This document shows, piece after piece, positions 9,538-17,472 of a DNA stretch of 54,676 nt. How positions within the stretch are numbered: position 1 is the first letter of the stretch; each line of letters opens with the position of its first letter. The stretch is from Actinomadura macra NBRC 14102 (GTDB lineage: Bacteria > Actinomycetota > Actinomycetes > Streptosporangiales > Streptosporangiaceae): the NCBI RefSeq assembly GCF_001552215.1, contig NZ_BCQT01000033.1, positions 1 through 54,676 of the forward strand. The letters are read 5' to 3'. Position numbers and translations under genes: made by a program. Below the pieces are notes generated by a model that ran no database searches, was not told the origin of the DNA, and was given only the letters and a program-made list of their open reading frames with translations.

Positions 9538-10440
9538 ATGTCCATCACCATCACGGTGCCCGAGAAGATCACCACCGGCTTCGTGGTCACAACGGATCGG
9601 GTACCCGACGACATCCCCAGCGCGATCCGCCAGTGCCTGCCGGCGCTGTTCACGACCCCGGTGACGGAACGACTGGGCACCCCTCGTCTCGCCATATCCG
9701 AGCACCGAGCGGACGAGTCGCAGTGGGACATGGGCGAACTGACGTCCACCGAGGAAGATGACGTCCGGAAGGCACGGCAGGCCCCATGGCACATCAGCGT
9801 GGTTTCCGTCCTCCCTGCCACCGATCTCCCTCAGGGCCTGCACCTGGCCCGCGTCGCGACCGAGGCGCTCGCTGAATCGCTCTGCGGTGTACCCGTGGAC
9901 ATGAGTACTGCCCGTGTGCTCCCAGGCAACCCCTTCGGCCATTCCGAGACATTCGTGCTCGCCGATGACTGGATAGGCACCTCCCTGCCGCCTTCTCGGA
10001 ACGCCGGCCGATGTCCCGCCGATGCGGACGACATCGACGGCTGCGCCTGCGTCGACCTCAGCACCCGTGGCCTGCGTCGCTTCGGCCTGCCAGACCTCGC
10101 AATCACGAACGTGGCCTGCTCACACGACCTGGCGGCCCTCAACGTCCTACGCACGACCGCTCAACGGCTCCTCCCCCTGGGCCGACATCCGGGCAAACAC
10201 GTCCTGCCCGAGGAACTCCTTCTCACGAGCAACGACTTCTCCGCCTTCTGGGGCAGCCATGGGCCGCTCTGGGACGACGGCCCCCTCCCGGTTCGGCTAG
10301 GTGAGATCGCGTCCGGCCGACTGAGCATCAATGCACCAGAAGACTTCCCTGGCAGCTTGAACGAATGGCTCTGGGATGAGCTCCCGCCTATCCTGCACGA
10401 ACTGCTGAGCTGCGAACCCGACGACTTGCATCCGACCTGA
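9538..10440 (+). CDS. Unknown protein
   Basis: 300 residues starting MSITITVPEKITTGFVVTTD. It has no signal peptide or membrane segment. Two cysteines sit close together in DDIDGCACVDLSTRGL, and the C-terminal third is rich in Trp and Pro (FWGSHGPLWDDGPLPVRLGE, WLWDELPPILHELL). No family is recognised. It resembles lineage-specific actinomycete proteins with a DUF-like, possibly effector-like, alpha/beta layout. Codon use is coding-like over its whole length. It shares an upstream element with the gene at 3150-3935. No function is proposed. Confidence 0.75.
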   Translation: MSITITVPEKITTGFVVTTDRVPDDIPSAIRQCLPALFTTPVTERLGTPRLAISEHRADESQWDMGELTSTEEDDVRKARQAPWHISVVSVLPATDLPQGLHLARVATEALAESLCGVPVDMSTARVLPGNPFGHSETFVLADDWIGTSLPPSRNAGRCPADADDIDGCACVDLSTRGLRRFGLPDLAITNVACSHDLAALNVLRTTAQRLLPLGRHPGKHVLPEELLLTSNDFSAFWGSHGPLWDDGPLPVRLGEIASGRLSINAPEDFPGSLNEWLWDELPPILHELLSCEPDDLHPT

Positions 10441-10726
10441 TGGCCGACCAGCCATGCGGCGCCGGCCAGCGGGTCACGGCCCACCGCAACGGCGCCGGCC
10501 GTCCACCCCGGCGCCGCAACCGGCACGGGGGTGGGAACGGCTAAAGGGTTCGGGCGGCGAGCGGCGACATGGGGCTGGTGGATGGGATGAGAGGGTTCGA
10601 CGGGATTGAAGCCACTGGCCAAGATTCGCTGTCGTGGGCATGGGACGTGTAGTCGATTCTGGGGCGCACTTTGAGGTAGAGCCGTTCAGACGGATGCACC
10701 TCACACGAGTCGCGAGTCGCGACCCG

Positions 10727-10985
10727 CGCCTACGGTGCCGGGCTCGGCGGTGAGGTTGTGGTCCGTCCCGCCGGTCAGATCCAGCAGCACGCACCGTCGC
10801 CGGACTCCACGATCCTCACCTTGAGCGCCGCCCGTGGGGCGTTGCCTATGCTCGCTCCCGGGTCCAGGCTGACCGGGTCCTCGGTGCCGACCCGCATGGG
10901 GACGCGACTTGGGCCGTTTGCCCCTCCTAGCGGTCCGGCTCGCGCTTCTATGACCACGCCCGCGAAAACCTGGGGTCCATCCGGT
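10727..10985 (-). pseudogene. Decayed fragment homologous to the third gene of the helicase-nuclease cassette
   Basis: The minus strand reads FAGVVIEARAG, then VGTEDPVSLDPGASIGNAP, RAALKVRIVESGDGA, a one-base deletion near 10787, and TGGTDHNLTAEPGT. The intact gene at 24877-26349 has FGGVVIECE, VGTEDPVRLDPGTTVCNAA, RPALKGRIVESGDGA and TGGMGRKLTAEPGT. The similarity is obvious at DNA level too. Only the barrel-like part (about residues 355-440 of the intact protein) remains, so a related cassette once stood here or a piece was transferred. Confidence 0.8.
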
Positions 10986-10997
10986 TAGCGTCTGCTT

Positions 10998-11723
10998 ATG
11001 AAGGACGAGGAAGTCGCGCCTGAGCTGGCGAGAGTTTTGACGGACATCGCGGCTGAGCGTGACGCTCAGGACCGGATGTGGGGTTGTCAGGAATTTCCCG
11101 ACGGGAGCGGACCGGAGTTCATCGAGCTCGCGGAGAAGGCTAAGCGGGAGTGCAGCGCAGCGGCGAAGCAGGGGCGACTGACGTGGCGCCATGTGCTCAC
11201 CGAGGAGTTCTTCGAAGCGCTCGCCGAGACGGAACCCGGCAGGCTTCGCACCGAACTGGTTCAGACGGCCGCGGTCGCCGTGAAATGGATCGAGTCTCTG
11301 GATCGGCGACGTGGCGGAGCGGTGCATCGCACCAAGGTAGGCAGGGGGCTCACTGAAAAGCTCGTCCGTGACCGGATACCCGAGGTCATTGAGAGCACAG
11401 GACGGCAGGCCGAGTGCCGCGTCGCCGGTCCGGACGAGTACGAGGCATTGCTGCGCGCCAAGCTGTACGAGGAGGCGGGCGAGTATGTCGCGAGCGGCGA
11501 CCCCGATGAACTCGCCGATCTGCTGGAGGTCGTCCATGCGTTGGCGGCAGCCCACCGGCTCACGCCGGACGAGTTGGAGGCGCGCCGAGCAGCTAAGGCA
11601 ACAGAGCGGGGTGGGTTCTCCGGACGAGTCGTTCTGCGATTGGCGGACGACCACCAGGTTCGTGCCGGTGCGGTCAGGACCAAACCTGCCGGAGGGTCCA
11701 GGGGCCAGCGGGAGAGGCGATGA
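10998..11723 (+). CDS. Double MazG-like NTP pyrophosphohydrolase-family protein
   Basis: 241 residues. The first half (ELARVLTDIAAERDAQDRMW, RLTWRHVLTEEFFEALAETE, LVQTAAVAVKWIESLDRR) resembles the short alpha-helical phage-type NTP-PPase proteins. The second half (KLVRDRIPEVIESTGRQAEC, YEALLRAKLYEEAGEYVASG, DELADLLEVVHALAAAHRL) is a phosphoribosyl-ATP-pyrophosphohydrolase-like MazG unit with the Glu/Asp metal-ligand pattern EExxE…D. Such enzymes cleave abnormal or signalling nucleotides to the monophosphate and PPi. The last 28 residues after GRVVLRL look unlike the family and overlap the convergent gene by 50 bases, so the original end may have been earlier. Confidence 0.8.
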   Translation: MKDEEVAPELARVLTDIAAERDAQDRMWGCQEFPDGSGPEFIELAEKAKRECSAAAKQGRLTWRHVLTEEFFEALAETEPGRLRTELVQTAAVAVKWIESLDRRRGGAVHRTKVGRGLTEKLVRDRIPEVIESTGRQAECRVAGPDEYEALLRAKLYEEAGEYVASGDPDELADLLEVVHALAAAHRLTPDELEARRAAKATERGGFSGRVVLRLADDHQVRAGAVRTKPAGGSRGQRERR

Positions 11724-11925
11724 CTTCAGCGATCGCGGATCCCTCGGGGGTGTTGACCTGGAGACGGTAGAACCGTGCCTGGCCGGGTGCTTGCCATTCC
11801 TCCAGGACCCGGCGCACCCGGTAGTGACCGTGAGCGCCGGAGATCTGCGATGGGCGGCCCGTGGAGGTGGTCTCTGCGGAGACGGGTTCATCGATACGCA
11901 CGGAACGACACCCTAGCCCGAACAC
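11674..11925 (-). CDS. DUF6504-like small protein
   Basis: 83 residues from a GTG at 11925. HYRVRRVLEEWQAPG and RFYRLQVNTPEGSAIAEVI, followed by WTLRQVWS at the end, match the short strand-rich DUF6504-type proteins. In actinomycetes these often lie near DNA polymerase Y/ImuB-like genes, though here no such gene is present. The start is uncertain because no ATG or good ribosome site is available. It overlaps the 3' end of the convergent MazG-like gene. Confidence 0.6.
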   Translation of the reverse strand: MFGLGCRSVRIDEPVSAETTSTGRPSQISGAHGHYRVRRVLEEWQAPGQARFYRLQVNTPEGSAIAEVIASPAGPWTLRQVWS

Positions 11926-12175
11926 ATGTTCGAGAACAGTGGGACGCGCGGGTTTCGTGAGGAGTTCCTCTCCACGATGGGAGACTGGGGCGAGGGCCGA
12001 GGGCTGGTCGTTCAGAGGTCCCCGGGGCGGGGGCGGCCTTGCTTCGTGGAGGGTAACGAGGACCCTAGGCTCCCGGAGGCTCTGGGGGCCCATGTTGCTG
12101 CCACCAGTGCGCGAGTTGCTGGCCAGCGCCGGGCTGTGGTGGCGGAGCGATCTCACAGGGGCGGGGGCCGGAAAC

Positions 12176-12432
12176 ATGGCGAGCTACGTGCCTATAGAGC
12201 CGGTGGACGAGCTTGGTACTGGCATCGGCTCGTTCCGGAACTGCGCAGGTACGGTCATGCAGTGGTGGCCGTGGATCTTCCGGCCGGGGACGGCGATGCA
12301 GGGCTCCAGGAATACGCCGACGTTGTGGTTGAGGCGATCGATGATCGGGGCGAACTCATCGTGGTGGCGCAGTCCATGGGGGAGGAACTCGCCGAGAGGC
12401 TTGAGACGTACCGCCGGGGGCGATCAGCGTGA
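12176..12432 (+). pseudogene. Alpha/beta hydrolase, N-terminal fragment
   Basis: ATG at 12176 gives MASYVPIEPVDE. A frame change follows, after which the text is AWYWHRLVPELRRYGHAVVA, VDLPAGDGDAGLQEYADVVV, EAIDDRGELIVVAQSMG. This is the N-terminal half of an esterase-type alpha/beta hydrolase: the first strand, helix A and the nucleophile strand. The usual HGA oxyanion region is lost at the frameshift, the nucleophile elbow reads AQSMG, and everything after it (acid and His) is missing. Dead gene. Confidence 0.7.
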
Positions 12433-13047
12433 TCTCTCCGGTCCGGCGGCAGAGTCCGCGCCGAGGCGGTGGGCCAGGTCGGCTGACAACGGATATGGAC
12501 GTTCTGGGGGAAGAAGTGCCCTGGCCTTGCCGACCTGACCGGCCTGGACCAGCCGATGCATTGTGCGGACAAGTGGTGTGCGGTCGTCGATCCCGATGAT
12601 CCAGTCGTCGACGTAGTGGTCGACGATGTGCCGGCTCAGTCCGATCTGGATGCTCCGCGCCTCCATCTTCTGGCCTCGTAGCGAACGTTCCGGGTCCCAC
12701 TGGACGTGGACGACGGCCTTCGCGAACCGCTCGCGCCATTCGTCGGAACTGCGGAAGACGCGCCGGTCCGGGTCTGTGGGGACGGCGAGGCCGAGTGCCT
12801 CCTCCCAGCCCGCACGGCTGATCCGGACCGCGAGTATCGATTCCTGCCCAGGTTTCCGTGCCCAGTTGCTGCGCGCCATCAGCCACAGGAAGGACGGTTT
12901 GATCCAGGTCATGCGGTGCCGGGAGAAAGGTGGCAGGAACGTGCCGTGCTCCGCCGCGGGCCCACCGATCTCAGGTCCGTAGGCCTGGTAGACAGTGATC
13001 GAGTCGCGGTCGTGGGCTGCGCGGATCTCGCGTGTGGGCGTTTTCAA
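12424..13047 (-). CDS. DUF4291 family protein
   Basis: 207 residues from a TTG at 13047, chosen because AGGAG lies five bases upstream. The signature is clear: REIRAAHDRDSITVYQAYGP, FLPPFSRHRMTWIKPSFLWL, AVRISRAGWEEAL, VQWDPERSLRGQKMEARSIQ and IVDHYVDDWI. DUF4291 proteins are common single genes of about 190-210 residues in bacteria and fungi. Their activity is not established. The conserved Lys/Arg/His set suggests nucleic acid or nucleotide handling, which is inference. Length and conserved blocks are complete. Confidence 0.9.
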   Translation of the reverse strand: MKTPTREIRAAHDRDSITVYQAYGPEIGGPAAEHGTFLPPFSRHRMTWIKPSFLWLMARSNWARKPGQESILAVRISRAGWEEALGLAVPTDPDRRVFRSSDEWRERFAKAVVHVQWDPERSLRGQKMEARSIQIGLSRHIVDHYVDDWIIGIDDRTPLVRTMHRLVQAGQVGKARALLPPERPYPLSADLAHRLGADSAAGPERSR

Positions 13048-13119
13048 GCGGGCTCCTGGGTGGGGATAAGCCCAGCGTGCCGCGCGGATGAGGGGGGATC
13101 AATCGGATTTTCCAAGGGT

Positions 13120-13866
13120 TCAGGATGTGGTGTGGCGGCGACGGTGGGCCTTCTGACGGCAGGTGGCACCGCAGTAGCGGGCGGGACGGCCCGTCCGGGC
13201 GGCCGCCAGTGGCGTTCCGCAGACCTCACATCCTCTGGTTTCGTTACGTGACACCAGATCCGTTACGTTACGGGACTGAGCCGGGAGCACTGGACCCGGA
13301 GACGGGCGAAGCGCGTCACAGGCGAGGGTCGTCATGCGGCCAGGCGGTCCCGTCGAGCGGTGCCGCCGTTCCATGATCATGCATCCGACCAGCAGGGTCC
13401 GGATGTCGGTGACGTCCACGTCGTCCCGTACACCACCCGCTTCCTGGGCCCTTCGCAGCAGCACGGCGAGAGCGGCCGTGAAGTCCTCGTCCACGCAGCG
13501 GTAGTCGAAGGCACCGATACCGTCGTCCAGCGCCAGGGCCTCGCACAGCGCGTGGTTGACCATCGCCCGCTCGACCACCCATGTCACGAAACCATAGAAC
13601 GCTTCCACCGGGTCCCCGGTGTCGGCAAGCGCTTTCGCCTCGTCCACGATCCGCACGACGCGGTTGGCGACGACGGCTGTGAACAGGGCCTCCTTGGTCG
13701 GGAAGTTGCGGTAGACGGTCCCGGCCCCGACGCCGGCCCTGCGTGCGATCTCGTCGAGCGGGACGAGCCTGCCGTCGGTGGAGAAGGCGTCGAGTGCCGC
13801 CTGCAGGATCCGCTCACGGTTCCGGAGCGCGTCGGCGCGGCGAGGGACGGGCGGTTCGGCGGTCAC
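13120..13866 (-). CDS. TetR-family regulator with C-terminal zinc-finger-like tail
   Basis: 248 residues from a GTG at 13866 with GGAGG six bases upstream. The TetR HTH is at about 18-60 (RERILQAALDAFSTDGRLVP, LDEIARRAGVGAGTVYRNFP, TKEALF). A normal ligand-binding region follows. The last 35 residues add GCEVCGTPLAAARTG then ARYCGATCRQKAHRRR, a CxxC-x15-CxxxC motif with a basic end typical of small actinomycete zinc fingers. The tail is in frame and not known as a regular part of TetR proteins. It is divergent from the F420-type oxidoreductase, its likely target. Confidence 0.88.
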   Translation of the reverse strand: MTAEPPVPRRADALRNRERILQAALDAFSTDGRLVPLDEIARRAGVGAGTVYRNFPTKEALFTAVVANRVVRIVDEAKALADTGDPVEAFYGFVTWVVERAMVNHALCEALALDDGIGAFDYRCVDEDFTAALAVLLRRAQEAGGVRDDVDVTDIRTLLVGCMIMERRHRSTGPPGRMTTLACDALRPSPGPVLPAQSRNVTDLVSRNETRGCEVCGTPLAAARTGRPARYCGATCRQKAHRRRHTTS

Positions 13867-13913
13867 CGGCGGCCTCCTTCGGAGCGGACGTTGACAACCG
13901 GGGCATGCGTTCC

Positions 13914-13942
13914 GGTACCGTCCTAAACGGGCTAACGGTTCC
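13914..13942. promoter_or_regulatory. Imperfect inverted repeat between TetR gene and LLM oxidoreductase
   Basis: GGTACCGT (13914-13921) and ACGGTTCC (13935-13942) form arms with one mismatch, half-sites about 21 bases apart. It sits between the two divergent starts, where a TetR operator is expected. The match is weak. Confidence 0.3.
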
Positions 13943-13966
13943 GATTGTACGGCGGACGAGGGAGAC

Positions 13967-14872
13967 ATGATGGCGAACACCGCGGTGAACGAGGCACGGC
14001 GCCGGCTCGGACGGGTCGGGGTCGGGCTGATGACGCCCCTCGCACCGGCCGAGGAGTGGCGCAACGCGGCGGCGCGGGTCGAGAAGGCCGGCTACGGGTC
14101 GATCTGGGTGAACGAGGGTGTCGGCGGGCGCGAGGTCTTCACGCAGCTGGGCGTGATGCTCGCCGCCACCGACCGGATCGTCCTGGGGTCGGGAATCGCG
14201 AACGTGTGGGCACGCCATCCCGCCACGATGCAGGGCGCCGCGTCCGTGCTGGCCGACGCCTATCCCGGCCGCCTGGCGCTCGGGGTCGGCGTCAGCATGG
14301 GCTTCCTGGTCGAGCAGAGCGGCCAGCAGTGGACCAGCCCGCTGCGCAAGATGCGCGAGTACTTGGACGGGATGGACGCGGCCGTCGAGTCCGCGCCGGT
14401 GCCGTCGGTCCCGTTCCCGCGGGTGGTCGCCGCGCTGGGGCCGAAGATGCAGGGGCTGGCGCGTGACGGCGCGGACGGTGCGCTGCCCGCGATGATGCCC
14501 CCCGAGCACACTCGCCGCGCGCGGAAGCTGCTCGGCCCGGACAAGCTGCTGATCATCGTCCAGGCCGTCATCCCCGAGAGCGATCCCGCGACGGCGCGCG
14601 CCGTCGCCCGGCAGACCCCGACGCTGACCTTGCCGGGATCGCCTTACCTCCGAGCGCTCAAGGACCTGGGTTACGACGACGCGGCGCTGGCGGACGGCAC
14701 CTCCGACGAGGTCATCGACGCCTGTTTCGCCTGGGGCGACATGGCCGCCATCTCGGGGCGGGTCCAGGAGCACCTCGACGCCGGCGCCGACCACGTCATC
14801 ACCACGGTGTTCGCGCCGGATCTGGCCTCGGCGGCCGACCAGTTCGAGCAACTGGCGCCCGCCCTCGTCTAG
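13967..14872 (+). CDS. LLM-class F420-dependent oxidoreductase (TIGR03620-like)
   Basis: 301 residues with a luciferase-like (beta/alpha)8 barrel. RLGRVGVGLMTPLAPAEEWR at the start, YGSIWVNEGVGGREVFTQLG, the IVLGSGIANVWARHPATMQG segment and LADAYPGRLALGVGVSMGFL are the family landmarks. The C-terminal DHVITTVFAP is also typical. Members of this group use coenzyme F420, a deazaflavin of actinomycetes, to reduce or oxidise unknown substrates. The gene is divergent from a TetR regulator and convergent with a two-component system 22 bases on. Confidence 0.92.
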   Translation: MMANTAVNEARRRLGRVGVGLMTPLAPAEEWRNAAARVEKAGYGSIWVNEGVGGREVFTQLGVMLAATDRIVLGSGIANVWARHPATMQGAASVLADAYPGRLALGVGVSMGFLVEQSGQQWTSPLRKMREYLDGMDAAVESAPVPSVPFPRVVAALGPKMQGLARDGADGALPAMMPPEHTRRARKLLGPDKLLIIVQAVIPESDPATARAVARQTPTLTLPGSPYLRALKDLGYDDAALADGTSDEVIDACFAWGDMAAISGRVQEHLDAGADHVITTVFAPDLASAADQFEQLAPALV

Positions 14873-14894
14873 GAGCAGGCTGCCCGGGGCCGGC

Positions 14895-15572
14895 TCAGCG
14901 GGGTTGGACCAGGCCGGTCTCGTAGGCGGCGATGACCAGCTGGGCACGGTCGCGGGCGCGGAGCTTGGCGAGCAGGTGTCCGATGTGGGTCTTCACAGTG
15001 GCAGGACTGAGGTGCAGGTACTCGGCCAGTTCGTTGTTGGACAGGCCGCGTGCGATGAGCGCGAGGACTTCGCGCTCACGTTCGGTGACACCGTCCAGTC
15101 CCGGGGGCGGCGGCTGGACGGGGGCCGGACGCCGGATGAACTCGGCGATCAGACGGCGGGTCACGGTGGGCGCGAGGAGCGAGTCGCCCGCGGCGACCAC
15201 CCTGACGGCCGACAGCAGGTCGGCGGGCGGGGTGTCCTTCAGCAGGAACCCGCTGGCCCCCGCCCGCAACGCGGAGTAGACGTAGGAGTCCAGGTCGAAG
15301 GTCGTGAGGATCAGGACACGGACGTCCGACAGCTCGGAGCAGATGCGGCGGGTCGCCTCGATACCATCCATCTCCGGCATCCGAACGTCCATGAGGACGA
15401 CGTCGGGGCGTTCCCGGGCGGCCAGGTCGACGGCCTCGGCGCCGGTGCCGGCCTCGCCCACGGTCCGGAGGCCGGGAGCGGTGTCGACCAGGACGCGAAA
15501 GCTGCCGCGCAGCAGCGCCTGGTCGTCGGCGACGAGGACGCGGATCTCGTCCAAGGAACTCCTCACGGTCAC
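14895..15572 (-). CDS. NarL/LuxR-type response regulator
   Basis: 225 residues. The receiver domain (10-125) has the acidic pair Asp16/Asp17, the phosphorylation site Asp62 (LMDVRMPEMDG), Thr90 (ILTTF) and Lys112 (LLKDT). A LuxR-type HTH is at 163-220 (VTEREREVLALIARGLSNNE and VKTHIGHLLAKLRARDRA). The GTG start at 15572 overlaps the kinase stop in GTGA, so the two proteins are translationally coupled. Target genes are unknown; no separate target operator is visible. Confidence 0.95.
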   Translation of the reverse strand: MTVRSSLDEIRVLVADDQALLRGSFRVLVDTAPGLRTVGEAGTGAEAVDLAARERPDVVLMDVRMPEMDGIEATRRICSELSDVRVLILTTFDLDSYVYSALRAGASGFLLKDTPPADLLSAVRVVAAGDSLLAPTVTRRLIAEFIRRPAPVQPPPPGLDGVTEREREVLALIARGLSNNELAEYLHLSPATVKTHIGHLLAKLRARDRAQLVIAAYETGLVQPR

Positions 15573-16726
15573 GCCGGATCGTAGGCGAAGGAGGCGCACA
15601 CGGCGAAACCGCCCTCGGGCCGGGGCCCCGCGGCGAAGTCGCCGCCGTACATCATGACCCGCTCGCGCATGCCGACGAGCCCGTGTCCCTCTCCCGCCGT
15701 ACCGCCACCGGGCAGGACGCGGACGCCCGGCCCGTCGTCGGTGACGTCGATGCGCATCCGCCCGCCGCTCGCCTCGACGCGGACGTGACACCGGGCCGGG
15801 GCGGCGTGCTTGACGACGTTGGTGACGGCCTCCTGGACGATCCGGTACGTCGAGAGGGCGACGCTCCCGGGGAGTTCCCCGGACCGGACGTCGAGGTCGA
15901 CCCGGACACCCGCCATGGCGGCCCGCTCGGCCAGACCGGCCAGCGCGGTGAGGTCGGGCGAGGGGGCCAGCGCGGCCTCGGGGACGGATCCGGCACGCAG
16001 AACGCCCAGGAGGTGGCGCATCTCGGTGAGGGTGCCGCGGCTGGTCGTCTCGATGACGCGGAGAGCGTCCAGGGCCTCCTGCGGCCTGGCCTCGGCGACG
16101 TGGACGGCGACGCCGGCCTTGACGGCGATCAGACTCATGCTGTGCGCGACGATGTCGTGGAGTTCGCGGGCGATGCGCAACCGCTCGTCGGTGACCGCGC
16201 GGTCGGCGAACTGGCGGGCGGAGCGGCCGGCGTGCGCGCGGCGCTCGCGGACGGCGCGGCCGAGGGACCAGGACGCGCCGAGGACGGCGAGGCCCACGAC
16301 CAGCGCGCTCGTGCGCTCGGTCTGCCAGCCTTCGGGGCCGACCGTCGCGCCGCCGGTGATGGCCAGCGCGCTGAGGACGCCGATCACGGGCGTCGGGATC
16401 CAGCGGCGGCGGCGCTGGGTGAGCGCGACCATGTAGAGGGCGTACGCAGCGGCGACGAAAGAGGCCCAGGGCAGGCCGAGGGCCAGGGACAGCAAGGACA
16501 TGCCGAGGACGGTCGCGAACACCGGGACCGGCCACAGCCGCCGGACGGCGAGCGGCAGGCCGGTCGCCGCCGCGACGAGGCACGCGAGCGGGGCGGGGAC
16601 GTCGTCGCCTCCCGCGAGCACCACCACCAGCAGGGTGTAGAGGACCGCCGCCCCGACATCCAGGGTGATCAACCTGCGGCGGCCGAGCCGCAGGACGAGC
16701 AGGGAGCGCAGCTCGGAATCGTCCAC
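15569..16726 (-). CDS. Two-component sensor histidine kinase (NarL/DesK type)
   Basis: 385 residues from a GTG at 16726. The N-terminal half has about five hydrophobic segments (VGAAVLYTLLVVVLAGG, FATVLGMSLLSLALGL, FVAAAYALYMVAL and others) and no large extracellular loop, so it senses in or near the membrane. The HisKA_3 phospho-acceptor is in RLRIARELHDIVAHSMSLIA. The HATPase has VTNVVKHAAPA, the N-box, and VTDDGPGV and GHGLVGMRERV, the G-boxes. It phosphorylates the response regulator encoded next to it. The start is upstream of the first hydrophobic segment; longer starts would add an Arg-rich stretch unlike the family. Confidence 0.93.
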   Translation of the reverse strand: MDDSELRSLLVLRLGRRRLITLDVGAAVLYTLLVVVLAGGDDVPAPLACLVAAATGLPLAVRRLWPVPVFATVLGMSLLSLALGLPWASFVAAAYALYMVALTQRRRRWIPTPVIGVLSALAITGGATVGPEGWQTERTSALVVGLAVLGASWSLGRAVRERRAHAGRSARQFADRAVTDERLRIARELHDIVAHSMSLIAVKAGVAVHVAEARPQEALDALRVIETTSRGTLTEMRHLLGVLRAGSVPEAALAPSPDLTALAGLAERAAMAGVRVDLDVRSGELPGSVALSTYRIVQEAVTNVVKHAAPARCHVRVEASGGRMRIDVTDDGPGVRVLPGGGTAGEGHGLVGMRERVMMYGGDFAAGPRPEGGFAVCASFAYDPA

Positions 16727-17472
16727 GTCACGACGGTAACCGCGGACCTGCCGTGGTCGCCTCCGACTGGTGGACGTCAGCCCGGAGTCCGATCCGCGAT
16801 CGGAGGTCCCTGCCCTGGCTCCGAGTGTGGGCGGGGCTGCCACAGTGCGGGTGAGGACATGTTCGACCTGGTGGTGCTGCTGATCGCGGTCCAGGCCGCG
16901 CGGGCACGCGACGCCTGCGCCGTGGACGAGATCTTCGTCACCAGACGCGGAAGCTGGGACGACGGGAAGGAGAGCTTCGTCACGCCCGGACGAACCGGAC
17001 GCGAATGTTCCCCGAGGGGCAACACATCCGTCATTACGGCGCCATATGCGAGTGCACCGGAAAACCGGTCACATTGGTCATCGGCGGCACCGAAGAACGC
17101 CGAGAAATTCCTGTGCCAGAGATCCTGGCAGAACTGTGAAAAAGCATCCCGGGACGGGGCCGGCACGCTGCCTCATGCCACGTTCCGCACCCGCACCGCC
17201 ACCGACCGCACTGGTCACGACCATTCGTCACGGTCCAAATGATCATTGGGCCACGCGGGCGACACTGAGCGCGACCGTCGCACTTCCGGGGCCGGGGTAC
17301 CCTTACGGCGCGGCGATCGGAGAACGTCCGTACACCGGCGACCCTTCTGCCATGAACGGGCAGTCAGGCCGGAGACGCGTTTTTCATACCTCCCAAAAAC
17401 GTGGTTCCATCCTCTAACATAGGGCGGTGCCGTGCCGCCCGTGAGCAGACCCGTCGACTGGCTGGTGACCCC
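16727..17472. other. Long intergenic region with one doubtful small ORF
   Basis: About 745 bases separate the kinase start from the XRE gene. The part from about 16970 to 17130 is less GC-rich. Besides the small frame listed separately, a longer plus frame at 16860-17242 lacks coding character. Probably it holds the promoter of the two-component operon and decayed sequence. No clear promoter for the XRE gene could be fixed. Confidence 0.4.
17005..17139 (+). CDS. Possible 44-residue protein, unknown
   Basis: The frame from ATG at 17005 reads GAICECTGKPVTLVIGGTEE then RREIPVPEILAEL. This alternates hydrophobic and charged residues like a real small alpha/beta protein, with two cysteines (CEC). 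GC at third positions is only moderate compared with the neighbours, and there is no convincing ribosome site. Small genes often sit next to XRE-DUF5753 regulators, but this is not the usual DUF397 partner. Low confidence. Confidence 0.3.
   Translation: MFPEGQHIRHYGAICECTGKPVTLVIGGTEERREIPVPEILAEL

Noticed and set aside
10542..10695. Minus-strand reading with RLYLKVRPRIDYTSHAHDSE
   Set aside because: It looks protein-like but has no start, no recognised family and lies in decayed sequence; too little to annotate.
16860..17242. Plus-strand frame starting MFDLVVLLIAV
   Set aside because: It soon becomes low-complexity, has poor codon bias and overlaps the more protein-like short frame at 17005.
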